Positions 37,139 through 46,406 of a stretch of DNA of 64,000 nt are shown here, piece by piece (positions within the stretch are counted from its first letter, which is position 1; each line of letters starts with the position of its first letter). Position numbers and translations under genes: made by a program. Origin of the DNA: Pseudobdellovibrionaceae bacterium (lineage in GTDB: Bacteria > Bdellovibrionota > Bdellovibrionia > Bdellovibrionales > UBA1609); contig CP060220.1 of the NCBI GenBank assembly GCA_023898385.1, positions 1,984,001-2,048,000 of the forward strand. The letters are read 5' to 3'. A model generated the notes under the pieces. The model did not search any database and was not told the DNA's origin. It worked only from the letters and a program-made list of their open reading frames with translations.

Positions 37139-37780
37139 ATGAAAACTGTGATTTATGGTGTGGCGTGTTTAAGCCTCTCTCTTTTTTTGATGTCCTCTCG
37201 TTGTTGGGCCGTCGGGCACCCCGATGCGGGCATTGCCAAACCTCTTCCGGAGCCCGAACAAAAACTCGAACCCGTCCACCTAGAAGAAGCCAATCTGGTC
37301 ATCAGCGAGCCGCCCAAAGAAAAACCCGATCAGAGAATCTGGGATCGTTACTACCCTTATCATCAGGCCATTTCCCCGCGGGCCGGGCTTTTTATCGACC
37401 GAGTGAATTTTAGAGAAACCAGGCAGGCTAACTTTTTTATTGGTTTTAACTACCTCATGCCCAAATACTATTCTCCTCAATGGGAAATAGGTGTGGATAT
37501 TGGCAACGATTCAAGGGGTTATATTAACGTGCTCAGGCGTTGGACCATCAACGAACGAGAAGGCCTACGCCCCTTCCTGAAGTTTGGAGTTTTGCACCGC
37601 GCCGAACCGCGTGACCGGTTCGCTACATTTTTAAATAAAGACAATTATTTTGCTAAAGCTGGCGGCGGCTTGGAAGACCTCATGGAAAAACCAGTGAGCT
37701 TTCGATTTGATGTGGAACTTGCGGTGGGAATTCAAGATATCATCGCACTGGGAGCCCTGGGGTTTTCTTGGGGGCTATGA
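37139..37780 (+). CDS. Secreted protein of unknown function
   Basis: A 213-residue protein with a signal peptide (MKTVIYGVACLSLSLFLMSS, cleavage near CWA). A Pro/Glu-rich stretch follows (PLPEPEQKLEPVHLEEAN), then an apparent small barrel (NFFIGFNYLMPKYYSPQWEI, LGALGFSWGL). The start is ATG 37139, where AAAGG directly touches the codon; an in-frame GTG at 37148 has a better-spaced RBS and would shorten the signal by three residues. It overlaps the convergent coaE by 6 nt. Function not recognised. Confidence 0.7.
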   Translation: MKTVIYGVACLSLSLFLMSSRCWAVGHPDAGIAKPLPEPEQKLEPVHLEEANLVISEPPKEKPDQRIWDRYYPYHQAISPRAGLFIDRVNFRETRQANFFIGFNYLMPKYYSPQWEIGVDIGNDSRGYINVLRRWTINEREGLRPFLKFGVLHRAEPRDRFATFLNKDNYFAKAGGGLEDLMEKPVSFRFDVELAVGIQDIIALGALGFSWGL

Positions 37781-38368
37781 CATAAGGTCGTTCACTAATT
37801 TCTTAATGGCCGTCTTTAGGTCAGCCAGTGAACCTTCGTTTTTAATCACGTAGTTGGCTTTTTCAAGCTTGTCGTCAATCGGCCACTGGGTGCCTAACCG
37901 CTGATCAATAGAAGCATCATCAAGTCCGTCTCGTTTTTCAATGCGCTGCCGCTGCAAGGCCTCAGGCGCATAAATGAGAACGGTCGCATCAAAATGATCT
38001 TGCAGATTTTTTTCAAACAATAAAGGGACGTCATAAAAGGCAAGCGCTTGTCCACTTTGCTCTAGCTCTCGCCTTTGTTTATTTTGAAGTTCCTGGACCT
38101 TCGGGTGAACGATGGCCTCGAGGGCCCGCCTTTTGACTTCGTCAGAAAAAACAATCGCCCCCAATGCCGAGCGATTGATTTCACCATCGGGTCCGATCAC
38201 GCCTGGACCAAAGTGATTGATGACATCTCGATAGCCCTGGCTGCCCCGTGCCACAGCCTGCCGAGCGAGGATGTCAGCATCAATTACTGGATAACCCAGA
38301 TCTCTGAGAATTTTTGAAACCGTACTTTTGCCCGAGGCAATTCCGCCGGTTAACCCCACCCATTTCAT
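37775..38368 (-). CDS. coaE: Dephospho-CoA kinase
   Basis: A 197-residue CoaE of usual size. The P-loop GGIASGKSTVSKIL is at the N-terminus; DADILARQAV and the VHPKVQELQ region are the substrate/lid parts typical of the family. It phosphorylates the 3'-OH of dephospho-CoA, the last step of coenzyme A synthesis. It is cytoplasmic and transcribed opposite to the kinase gene at 38455, with which it shares an 86-bp divergent region. Confidence 0.95.
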   Translation of the reverse strand: MKWVGLTGGIASGKSTVSKILRDLGYPVIDADILARQAVARGSQGYRDVINHFGPGVIGPDGEINRSALGAIVFSDEVKRRALEAIVHPKVQELQNKQRRELEQSGQALAFYDVPLLFEKNLQDHFDATVLIYAPEALQRQRIEKRDGLDDASIDQRLGTQWPIDDKLEKANYVIKNEGSLADLKTAIKKLVNDLMS

Positions 38369-38454
38369 GTCTCGTCCAAGGGCTAGAATCTATAATTCAT
38401 TTAAGCTCTGCATCCCGACAACCGACAAGTTAGCAAAGAATTGGAGCGCTTCTA

Positions 38455-40734
38455 GTGTCGCAAAAATACGAATATTTTGGCAAATACATTCTACTTGAAA
38501 AGCTAGCCACTGGTGGCATGGCTGAAGTGTTTCTGGCGAGAACGCCTGACGTTGGTGGCGTGAGTAAATTTGTAGCTATCAAACGAATTTTGCCCCAGTT
38601 TTCTGACAACCCTGATTTTATCGAAATGTTTAAGGGCGAAGCAAAAATTGCCATTAACCTTTCTCATAGCAATATCGTATCCATTTATGAATTCGGAATG
38701 GACAAGGGTCAACTTTTCTTAGTTATGGACTATGTCGAAGGCAGAAATCTTCGACAGATTTTGAACAAACTCAAATCCAGTAACAAAGTCTTCTCCACAG
38801 ACCAAGTCACCTACATGGTGAAGCAAGTGGCCGCGGGACTCGATCACGCCCACCGATCTGTGAACAGCTCTACAGGAAAGCCTCTCAACATCACCCACCG
38901 TGATATTAGCCCACAAAACGTCATGGTCAGTTTTGAGGGTGAGGTCAAAGTGGTAGACTTCGGTATTGCTAAGGCTGAAACACAAATTGAAACCACAAGA
39001 ACCGGCACTTTAAAGGGAAAATTCGGCTACATGAGCCCTGAACAAGCTGAAGGCCAACCCACAGATTTAAGAACAGACATTTTTTCTTTAGGAATTGTGT
39101 TGTGGGAACTCATCGCCAATGAGCGACTTTTCACTGCAAAAAATGAAATGGGAATTCTTCGCAAAATTCGCGATTGCCAAATCCCCAACCTTCGAAAGAT
39201 CAACCCAAATATCGACCCTGAACTTGAACGAATCACTCTTAAAGCCTTGGCCCGTGACCGAAACCTCAGATATCAAACGGCTGCGGCCTTACACAGAGAT
39301 TTAAACCGCTTTTTAAATCGCCAGTATCCTGACTTTTCACCACATGATTTTTCTGTGTTTGTTAAAACTCTCTATGCCACTGAAGTCCTTGAAAACCGAA
39401 AACGCCTCATAGAATATGCACGCATCGAATTTTCGAGCACAACCAACCAGACCGACAGTGATGATCGCACGATAGTGATGACTCAATCGGCTGTTCAGCC
39501 ACAGCAGTCATTGCCCGATCTCTCATCAGCTTCAGAAGCGGCTATCACCCTATCAAAAACTCTGACCGATACGGATGCGGCCCCTAGTGATGCGATTCGA
39601 CCTGAACAAACCGCTACGAGCACAGAAGCCTTACCGGGCCCATTTTCTCAGGACCCAGGCTCTGAACCTCAAAGCGACACTTTCACCGGACTGAGCGTAC
39701 TTGATAAAACATCACTCAATCGAAGCGCCGAAGAACTTCTCGTCAAAGACAACCCGAGCCCTGCTCGTGGTCCACGCCAATCTGTAGTTGAAGAAGATGA
39801 TTTTGAACTCGAAGATGATTTCTCGTCAAGCCAGCGTCGCCTCTCGGCCCGCAGAACAAAAAGTGGCGGTGTTGCCGGCACATTATTTACGGGCATACTT
39901 GTCATGGCTGTACTCGTGACGTCCTATGCTGTACTTTGCCGGTTCATTCCGCAACAAATGGGCTTGATTGCACAGGCTGTGGCACCGCTTTTGCCCAACG
40001 ACATCAATGTAGCCCTGCATGGCGATGAGCTCTACAAGAATCTCACCTCCACAGGTCCACAGCCGCAAAATACAAACACTCAAAATCCACATGTGACTAC
40101 GCAAAATCCAACAGGCAATGCACAACCAACACCAACGCCTAGACCTGTGGAGCCAAATTCAAACACGAACAGCCAGACCATCGCTGCAGTGCCATCCCCC
40201 TCAAACAATACAGACTACGTCACTACACCTAAAGTCGATGGCGCCACCCTCACACCACCTACTGAAACCGCCGCCAGCGAAAAAATCCCCCTGGTTGTTA
40301 ATAGTAACCCTTCAGGGGCTGAAATATGGATTAATGGCGTGAACACATCAGAAACAACTCCAGCTCGCATTTATGTACCTGCTGGAAATCAATTTAATAT
40401 TGCACTCAAGAAAGATAAGTACATCACTTACTCGCGGCCAATTATGGATGCGCGTCAGGTGGGGCGAAGTTTTCATGCCACTTTACAAAAGGCCATGGTG
40501 GGCTACTTGCACATCGATGTAAAACCCCCTCGAAATGCTCGAGTTTTCGTCAACGGCAAACACTTAAAAGGCGAACTCTTACCAGTTCTTAACTATGCCA
40601 TTCCGGCAGATAAAACGATCACTGTCATGGCCGAAAATCCGCTTACCGGCGCCCGCGCCACTAAAAGAGTGAAGCTGCAAACTGATGAGCGACAAAAAGT
40701 GATTCTCGAGCTTCGAAGTCCTGCTTCCAAGTAA
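38455..40734 (+). CDS. Ser/Thr protein kinase with transmembrane segment and PEGA domains
   Basis: A 759-residue protein. The N-terminal Hanks-type kinase (about 5-285) has a glycine loop (LLEKLATGGMAEVFLA), VAIKR, the catalytic loop HRDISPQNVM, DFGIAK, and the activation segment. A Ser/Thr/Asn-rich linker and one membrane helix (about 478-498, TLFTGILVMAVLVTSYAVLC) precede two C-terminal PEGA-like modules (SNPSGAEIWING; VKPPRNARVFVNG). The kinase is cytoplasmic and the PEGA part periplasmic. Start GTG 38455 follows a GGAG RBS. PEGA modules are often surface or wall binders, so the protein may sense the envelope; targets unknown. Confidence 0.88.
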   Translation: MSQKYEYFGKYILLEKLATGGMAEVFLARTPDVGGVSKFVAIKRILPQFSDNPDFIEMFKGEAKIAINLSHSNIVSIYEFGMDKGQLFLVMDYVEGRNLRQILNKLKSSNKVFSTDQVTYMVKQVAAGLDHAHRSVNSSTGKPLNITHRDISPQNVMVSFEGEVKVVDFGIAKAETQIETTRTGTLKGKFGYMSPEQAEGQPTDLRTDIFSLGIVLWELIANERLFTAKNEMGILRKIRDCQIPNLRKINPNIDPELERITLKALARDRNLRYQTAAALHRDLNRFLNRQYPDFSPHDFSVFVKTLYATEVLENRKRLIEYARIEFSSTTNQTDSDDRTIVMTQSAVQPQQSLPDLSSASEAAITLSKTLTDTDAAPSDAIRPEQTATSTEALPGPFSQDPGSEPQSDTFTGLSVLDKTSLNRSAEELLVKDNPSPARGPRQSVVEEDDFELEDDFSSSQRRLSARRTKSGGVAGTLFTGILVMAVLVTSYAVLCRFIPQQMGLIAQAVAPLLPNDINVALHGDELYKNLTSTGPQPQNTNTQNPHVTTQNPTGNAQPTPTPRPVEPNSNTNSQTIAAVPSPSNNTDYVTTPKVDGATLTPPTETAASEKIPLVVNSNPSGAEIWINGVNTSETTPARIYVPAGNQFNIALKKDKYITYSRPIMDARQVGRSFHATLQKAMVGYLHIDVKPPRNARVFVNGKHLKGELLPVLNYAIPADKTITVMAENPLTGARATKRVKLQTDERQKVILELRSPASK

Positions 40735-40767
40735 CCGTAAAACTAGACACTGCCCTAGCCACTTGGT

Positions 40768-42564
40768 ATGACCGAGATTATGAACAAAACCCTTTTGCAC
40801 CATTTTTTGGACGCCGCCCACCGCCCCAGTCACCTATCTGCCTTTATTTTCAAAAGAGGTCGAAAATGGCTGCATCGATCTTGGCCGCAGGTTTTTAACG
40901 ATGTGGCTCAGCTCAGTTCAGGTTTAAGCGAGCTCGGCCTTAAAAAAGGGGATCACATAGCTATCTGGGGCAACACAAGAATGGAGTGGGCCCTAGCTGA
41001 TTTGGCCGGCCTTTCGCTGGGGGCGATTGTGGTGCCCATATATGCCAACAATCATGTGGATGACATTGAATACATTCTGCACCACTGCGAAGCCCAATTT
41101 TTAATTTGTGAAAATAGCGCCCTTCTTAAAAAATGGGCACAAGTGGATAGATCGCGATTGCAAGTGAAACAAGTCATTTGCATGGATTCTCAGTGTCAAC
41201 GACCAGAATTTGTAAAGACTCTGAGAGAAGTCTCTGAAATGGGAGCCGATTTACATAAAAACCAACCCGAGGCGCTTAGTGATCGATGTCATCAGTTGAG
41301 TCCTGACGACGCAGCCACGGTCATTTACACATCAGGAACTACGGGACGCCCCAAAGGGGTCTTGCTGACACACAGGCAGATTATTAGCGAAGTGTCTGAC
41401 GTCTTCAGTGCTCTTAATTGCACTTCACAGGATTGCACACTGAGCTTTCTCCCCTACGCCCATATTTTTGGACGCGTTGAAATGTGGGGCAGCGTCTATG
41501 CCGGGTACACCTTGGCGTTTGCCGAAAGTATTGAACGACTCAAACATAATTTGCGAGACATCAAACCCACTATTCTCATCGGAGTACCGCGAATTTTTGA
41601 AAAACTACACAGTGCCATTGTTTCGCAATCAGAAGCGTCACCCTGGAAACGAAGTGCATTTCGCTGGGCCACTGATGTGGGACAAAAGATCAGTGATCAT
41701 AAACAAAATCGAACGCTTCCCTCGTTTGCGCTATTAACGCAGTCGATCCTGGCTAAATCATTGGTTTTAGCACCGGTACAAGATGTTTTAGGAGGCCGCC
41801 TACGCTTTGCAGTCTCAGGCGGAGCACCGCTAAGTCGAGAAGTGGCTGAGTTTTTTCACTCTCTGGGCCTTCTTGTTCTTGAAGGCTACGGCCTGACAGA
41901 AACCACTGCTGGCGTTATTCTTAACACTCCATTTTCTTACCGCTTTGGTACTATCGGAAAACCCATTGGTGACGTGCAAGTTCGCTTGGCCCCTGACGGA
42001 GAACTAATGATTCGCTCTGATAAAGTCATGAAAGAATATTTCAAAGACCCAGAGGCCACTCAAGAGGCCTTTGAGGACGGCTTTTTCAAAACCGGTGATA
42101 TTGCTCAAATCGATAAACAGGGCTTTATAACCATTACGGACCGAAAAAAAGACCTGATAAAAACAGCCGGTGGCAAATATGTAGCGCCACAAAAATTAGT
42201 GAGCCGATTAAAAATCAGTCCCTATATTTCAAATGTTCACGTTCACGGTGATAAAAGAAAATATATCGTATCACTTTTGACATTGGATGAAGCGGCAACC
42301 ACCCAATACGCCAAGAAAAAAGGCCTTTCATTTCAAAACATGAGTTCACTGGTCACTCAAAAACCCATCCAAGACCTGATTAGAGAAATTGTTGCCGAGG
42401 CCAACTCACATCTTGCCAGCCACGAAACAATAAAAAACTATGCGATCTTACCCACCGACTTCACCGTGCAATCTGGCGAACTCACACCTAGCCTCAAGGT
42501 GAAACGAAACGTAGTGGATCAAAACTACGCCACACTTATTGACGAGCTCTATGGGATCACGTGA
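40768..42564 (+). CDS. Long-chain acyl-CoA synthetase (AMP-binding)
   Basis: A 598-residue AMP-forming synthetase of the FadD15/long-chain type. The AMP-binding signature is TVIYTSGTTGRPKGVLLTH, the second motif GYGLTETTAGVI, and the hinge/Lys region ITDRKKDLIKTAGGKYVAPQ. It activates fatty acids to acyl-CoA with ATP. The protein is cytoplasmic or membrane-associated. It starts 33 nt after the kinase stop, so the two may share a transcript. It ends just before the duplicated 3' end that precedes the toxin-antitoxin-like genes. Confidence 0.9.
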   Translation: MTEIMNKTLLHHFLDAAHRPSHLSAFIFKRGRKWLHRSWPQVFNDVAQLSSGLSELGLKKGDHIAIWGNTRMEWALADLAGLSLGAIVVPIYANNHVDDIEYILHHCEAQFLICENSALLKKWAQVDRSRLQVKQVICMDSQCQRPEFVKTLREVSEMGADLHKNQPEALSDRCHQLSPDDAATVIYTSGTTGRPKGVLLTHRQIISEVSDVFSALNCTSQDCTLSFLPYAHIFGRVEMWGSVYAGYTLAFAESIERLKHNLRDIKPTILIGVPRIFEKLHSAIVSQSEASPWKRSAFRWATDVGQKISDHKQNRTLPSFALLTQSILAKSLVLAPVQDVLGGRLRFAVSGGAPLSREVAEFFHSLGLLVLEGYGLTETTAGVILNTPFSYRFGTIGKPIGDVQVRLAPDGELMIRSDKVMKEYFKDPEATQEAFEDGFFKTGDIAQIDKQGFITITDRKKDLIKTAGGKYVAPQKLVSRLKISPYISNVHVHGDKRKYIVSLLTLDEAATTQYAKKKGLSFQNMSSLVTQKPIQDLIREIVAEANSHLASHETIKNYAILPTDFTVQSGELTPSLKVKRNVVDQNYATLIDELYGIT

Positions 42565-42572
42565 AAGCTTAT

Positions 42573-42650
42573 TTATTTAAACATCGGCACGTAGAATCTG
42601 AAACTGACAGAAAAAAAGTATGAACTCTGGTCAACGCGTCGACTAAGTGA
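42573..42650 (-). pseudogene. Duplicated 3' remnant of the outer-membrane protein gene at 43420
   Basis: Read on the minus strand, this 78-nt segment encodes SSYFFSVSFRFYVPMFK followed by a stop, identical to the last residues of the gene ending at 43420, preceded by the near-match LSRRVDQ (LSRRLDM in the full gene). It differs from the parent at several bases, so it is not a recent perfect copy. Homology stops sharply beyond 42650. The two copies enclose the toxin-antitoxin-like pair. It may be a decayed tandem paralogue or the scar of an integration into a gene end. Confidence 0.85.
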
Positions 42651-42672
42651 GTGTTGGTACACATCTGTAGCC

Positions 42673-42975
42673 CTATGAAACTTTCAGCTTATAATCCGGG
42701 TTAATTTTTGAATAAAGCTTTATCAACTTGTCTGTACTAAACTTATCGATTCGATGGTTGAATATACGACTCATATCCGCTTTTGGTATTTCTAAAAATT
42801 CAGCCATTTCCACATCTTTAAAGTTCTTTCTTTGTGCGTATTTCAATAAGTCCTGGCAGATGCGAAAACGAAACCTAGCAAGCTCGTCAGCATCTGGATC
42901 GAGCATCAAAAAACCTTCTACCTTTTCAAGATCCTTACGAATTCTAGAAAGCCTTTTCTCTTTTGGAAAACTCAT
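42673..42975 (-). CDS. HTH antitoxin-like regulator
   Basis: A 100-residue protein with an HTH-like region (about 52-85, FKDVEMAEFLEIPKADMSRI then FNHRIDKFSTDKLIKLYSKI) resembling HigA/XRE-type antitoxins. It overlaps the upstream small gene by 4 nt and is translated after it, the toxin-first order of HigBA-type modules. As an antitoxin it would bind the partner and repress the promoter. Family recognition is moderate: no catalytic features are expected, and the partner is not a textbook toxin. Confidence 0.72.
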   Translation of the reverse strand: MSFPKEKRLSRIRKDLEKVEGFLMLDPDADELARFRFRICQDLLKYAQRKNFKDVEMAEFLEIPKADMSRIFNHRIDKFSTDKLIKLYSKINPDYKLKVS

Positions 42976-43268
42976 GACTGCCTCCTGTAGGCATTAACTA
43001 TGCCAATATATATTTCATTTTTCTCCAAAAGCCATACAAGCTTGTATCTCTTGCCTTCTAGCCTAAGGTTGTCTGTGACAAAATACTCGAAAATATCATC
43101 TCTTGTTTGCACAGGAAAAGTGCCTCCATCAAGCAATGCGACCAAATCCAAGATAATCTCATCAGTGATCGAATCACTATGCTTGATTTCATAATGAGGG
43201 TCGATAACGGCCTTTTTAATTTTTCGACCATTCACTTCAATATTTAGAGGATACTCTCGCCGTTTCAT
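42972..43268 (-). CDS. Putative toxin of a type II toxin-antitoxin-like pair
   Basis: A 98-residue basic protein. The C-terminal RYKLVWLLEKNEIYIGIVNA then YRRQS resembles the strand-rich ends of RelE/BrnT/DUF4258-like toxins, but I cannot fix the family. The N-terminal half (VIDPHYEIKHSDSITDEIIL) has a His/Asp-rich segment. Size, gene order and 4-nt overlap with an HTH gene support a toxin-antitoxin pair. It is flanked by direct copies of an outer-membrane gene end, consistent with acquisition as an islet. Confidence 0.62.
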   Translation of the reverse strand: MKRREYPLNIEVNGRKIKKAVIDPHYEIKHSDSITDEIILDLVALLDGGTFPVQTRDDIFEYFVTDNLRLEGKRYKLVWLLEKNEIYIGIVNAYRRQS

Positions 43269-43419
43269 CTGCAGGAACTATATCATATGTTGTCTGATCT
43301 GACAACTATTTATTTGATAACTCTGCTCGGCCGAGGCTAATTAATGACATCCAACCCCTAACTGTCTCACCGGAATCTATTTTTCCGCAATCCTCATTTA
43401 TGTACTCTCAGGGACTTTT

Positions 43420-44202
43420 TTATTTGAACATCGGCACGTAGAATCTGAAACTGACCGAAAAAAAGTATGAACTCATATCGAGACGCCGACTGAGTCCATC
43501 ATTGTTTAAGGCCACCTCACCTGCCGCGGCCGAATTGCTGTTTGAAATGGGAGTGGTCGCCTCTTTAAACTTGAGTTCACCAGTCCCTATTCGCCGATAC
43601 CCTAGCTCAAAGTAGCTAGTAACATTGTCTACAAATAAAACTTCAAGCGCCATACCCGTTTGCCACGATATCACCTGCCCCGTGATCTCTTCCGTAAAGT
43701 CACTGGGGCCCAAATCGGTGGTGCCTAATGCCGTCATCGTGTAAGCGTTGGTAACGCTCACATCTGCCATGCCAGCCCCCGCAAAGAGAATAACTTTTAA
43801 AGTAGGGGTGTGATGCACGTTGAATTCTAAAGTGGCATTTGGGTGCGATGCACGTACCGTGCTGTCTAAGGTGAAATAATCCTGGCCGCCACTGTCTTTT
43901 CCGGCAATGCCCGTGAGGGCCTTGGGCTGAATGACCTCGTACCCCACACGAAGGTTTGCCATATCGCCAATACTCATCAAAAATCCCAGCTCACCACTGA
44001 AATCATACTGAACGGAGTCAGAAAAACTCGTACCCGCACCGCTGGATGTAGCATAGGCCTGGTCCTCAATTAACGATGACCCCGCCGTAAAGCGAACAAA
44101 TCCGGCAAAGGACTCGTTTTTAAAATCAAATTTCCGGGCTTCGGCTAAGGAGCCCCCACAGACAATCGCTAGCCACAAAAATCCTATGCTCCACCCTCTC
44201 AC
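43420..44202 (-). CDS. Outer-membrane beta-barrel-like protein
   Basis: I start this at GTG 44202 (MRGWSIGFLWLAIVCGGSLA) because GGAGGG lies 4-5 nt upstream; the frame from 44220 adds six residues. That gives 260 residues with a signal peptide and strand-rich barrel pattern (GAGMADVSVTNAYTM, VTSYFELGYRRIGTGELKFK) ending in FRFYVPMFK. The last 24 residues are duplicated at 42573. It lies just upstream of the toxin gene, with about 150 bp between. Function unknown. Confidence 0.75.
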   Translation of the reverse strand: MRGWSIGFLWLAIVCGGSLAEARKFDFKNESFAGFVRFTAGSSLIEDQAYATSSGAGTSFSDSVQYDFSGELGFLMSIGDMANLRVGYEVIQPKALTGIAGKDSGGQDYFTLDSTVRASHPNATLEFNVHHTPTLKVILFAGAGMADVSVTNAYTMTALGTTDLGPSDFTEEITGQVISWQTGMALEVLFVDNVTSYFELGYRRIGTGELKFKEATTPISNSNSAAAGEVALNNDGLSRRLDMSSYFFSVSFRFYVPMFK

Positions 44203-44239
44203 AGCACCCTCCATAGACACATTCTAGAGACCCCGTTGT

Positions 44240-44286
44240 TTTTTGCAACCCGGAGCGTCGGCATATCGACGCTCCGGGTTGCAAAA
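44240..44286. repeat. GC-rich hairpin flanked by T and A runs, bidirectional terminator-like
   Basis: GCAACCCGGAGCGTCG at 44245-44260 pairs perfectly with CGACGCTCCGGGTTGC at 44267-44282 over a 6-nt loop; a T run before and an A run after extend the stem and give U-tracts in both directions. Such hairpins are normally terminators, yet it lies between two divergent gene starts. Half of it (GCAACCCGGAGCGTCGGC) recurs at 59204-59221, so it is a dispersed palindromic repeat. The 10-mer GCAACCCGGA also occurs, complemented, in the LIR cores. Confidence 0.85.
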
Positions 44287-44336
44287 AGGAATTTGGTCCC
44301 TCAACACTGGTATGTTCCTATGGTAGAAATTTTCTT

Positions 44337-46391
44337 ATGAAAACTAATGACCAAATTAATAATCCGCTACTAAGTGCCTCTAACCTTAAACACGAAGCCA
44401 TTGATTTTCCTAAAATCAAAAGTGTTCATTTTATTCCGGCTGTTGAATTTCATATTGCCGAAGCAAAAAAAATCATCGCTTCAATTCGGGACAATTCGGC
44501 GCCACCCACTTTTGAGAACACCGTCGAAGCACTAGAAACGGCAGATGAAGCTCTTGGTATCGTCACCAGCGTGTTTTACAGCCTGCTCAATGCCGAAGCC
44601 AACGATGAACTCAACGAAATAGCCAATGAGTTGGGGCCAAAGACTTCGGCCTTCAGCAATGATATTTTACTCGACGATAAATTGTTTTCTCGAATTAAAA
44701 CTATTTACGATCAAAAAGACCAGCTGCAGCTGGACACAGAAGCTAGCAAACTGCTTGAAGAGACCTATGTCAACTTCACTAGAAATGGCGCTCTATTAAA
44801 AGGCAGCGACAAAGAAAAACTTAGAAAAATCGATGAAGAAAAATCAAGGCTAGGTCCCGCGTTTCATAATCACGTTCTCAAGGCCACTAACTCCTTCGAA
44901 TTAATTATCGAAGACGAAGGAGACCTTGCGGGACTTCCTGAGTCTTCCGTCTCTGCAGCGGCTCACGCGGCAAAAGAAAAAGGTTACCGGCATGCCTGGC
45001 TATTCAATCTGGACGCCCCCAGTTTTGTGCCGTTTCTGAAATACGCAGACAACCGAGAACTCAGAGAAAAAATGTATTTGGCCTATTCAAGCCGGGCGTT
45101 TGAAGACGACTTTGACAACCAAGACAATGTCAAAAAAATCGTGCAGCTCCGCAACGACCGGGCGCAACTTTTAGGTTATAAAAGTCATGCCGACTATGTG
45201 TTAAAAAAGCGTATGGCCGAAACCCCCGACCAAGTATTTGCCTTTTTAAAGAGAATCTATGAAGTGGCACGACCGGCGGCCGAAAAAGACATGCGGCAAG
45301 TGCAAGAAATGGCCGACAGCTTAGGTGGCCCACCCCTTTTACAGCCGTGGGATTTTGCTTACTATGCTGAAAAACTACAGCAAAAGTTATTCGATTTTGA
45401 CGAAGAAGAACTACGCCCCTACTTCAAGATTGAAAACGTTGTGGCTGGAGTATTTTTACATGCCACAAAACTTTACGGCCTCGAATTTAAACCCTCCGAC
45501 GAATATCCTGTCTACCACAAAGACGTGAAAGTTTATGAGGTCTATGATTCCAACAATAAAAATGAATTCATGGGACTTTTTTATACCGACTACTTCCCGC
45601 GCCCCACAAAAAAAGGGGGCGCTTGGATGACCTCATTTCGTGATCAAGGACTGATCGGCGGCCAGCTTAAACGGCCACATGTAAGCATTGTCTGCAACTT
45701 CACAAAACCCACTCCTGATAAGCCCTCTTTGTTAACCTTTCGCGAAGTGCAAACGCTGTTTCACGAATTTGGCCATGCTTTACATATGTTGCTTTCGAAA
45801 TGTCGATACACCTCGCTCTCAGGCGCCAATGTGTATTGGGATTTTGTAGAACTCCCCTCGCAAGTTATGGAGAACTGGACACTTGAAAAGGAATCCTTGG
45901 ATTTGTTCGCTCGCCATTATGAATCAAACGAAATGATCCCCGCTGATTTAACGCAAAAAATTAAAGACAGCGATCGATTTTTGGCCGGCTACCACACACT
46001 AAGGCAAATTCACTACGGAACATTAGATATGGCTTGGCACACGGCCGACCCTAAAAACATTCGCGATGTGGGTGAATTTGAGCGCATGGCACTGGAAGAT
46101 AAAGTGGTGATGCCGATGATTCCCGGTACCAGTATTTCTTGCTCCTTTTCTCATATATTTGCTGGCGGTTATTCTGCGGGATATTACAGCTACCAGTGGG
46201 CGCAAGTTTTAGATGCTGACGCTTTTGAATATTTTCAAGAAAAAGGGCTGTTTAATCCGGAAGTGGCTAATAAGTTTAGAACCTTTATTCTTGAGCGCGG
46301 GGGCACGGAAAACCCCATGGATTTATACGTAAAATTCAGAGGTCGAAAACCCGATCCGGATGCACTATTAAGACGCAGTGGACTTTCTTAA
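44337..46391 (+). CDS. M3-family oligopeptidase
   Basis: A 684-residue zinc metallopeptidase of the thimet/oligopeptidase A/Dcp family. The metal site is FHEFGHALHMLLS (HExxH), with the downstream Glu in the YWDFVELPSQVMENW region. No signal peptide, so cytoplasmic. It cleaves short peptides; in a predator it could recycle prey-derived peptides, but that is inference. It starts about 50 nt after the 44240 hairpin and ends 15 nt before nadK. Confidence 0.92.
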   Translation: MKTNDQINNPLLSASNLKHEAIDFPKIKSVHFIPAVEFHIAEAKKIIASIRDNSAPPTFENTVEALETADEALGIVTSVFYSLLNAEANDELNEIANELGPKTSAFSNDILLDDKLFSRIKTIYDQKDQLQLDTEASKLLEETYVNFTRNGALLKGSDKEKLRKIDEEKSRLGPAFHNHVLKATNSFELIIEDEGDLAGLPESSVSAAAHAAKEKGYRHAWLFNLDAPSFVPFLKYADNRELREKMYLAYSSRAFEDDFDNQDNVKKIVQLRNDRAQLLGYKSHADYVLKKRMAETPDQVFAFLKRIYEVARPAAEKDMRQVQEMADSLGGPPLLQPWDFAYYAEKLQQKLFDFDEEELRPYFKIENVVAGVFLHATKLYGLEFKPSDEYPVYHKDVKVYEVYDSNNKNEFMGLFYTDYFPRPTKKGGAWMTSFRDQGLIGGQLKRPHVSIVCNFTKPTPDKPSLLTFREVQTLFHEFGHALHMLLSKCRYTSLSGANVYWDFVELPSQVMENWTLEKESLDLFARHYESNEMIPADLTQKIKDSDRFLAGYHTLRQIHYGTLDMAWHTADPKNIRDVGEFERMALEDKVVMPMIPGTSISCSFSHIFAGGYSAGYYSYQWAQVLDADAFEYFQEKGLFNPEVANKFRTFILERGGTENPMDLYVKFRGRKPDPDALLRRSGLS

Positions 46392-46406
46392 ATAAAGGAT
46401 TTGACG

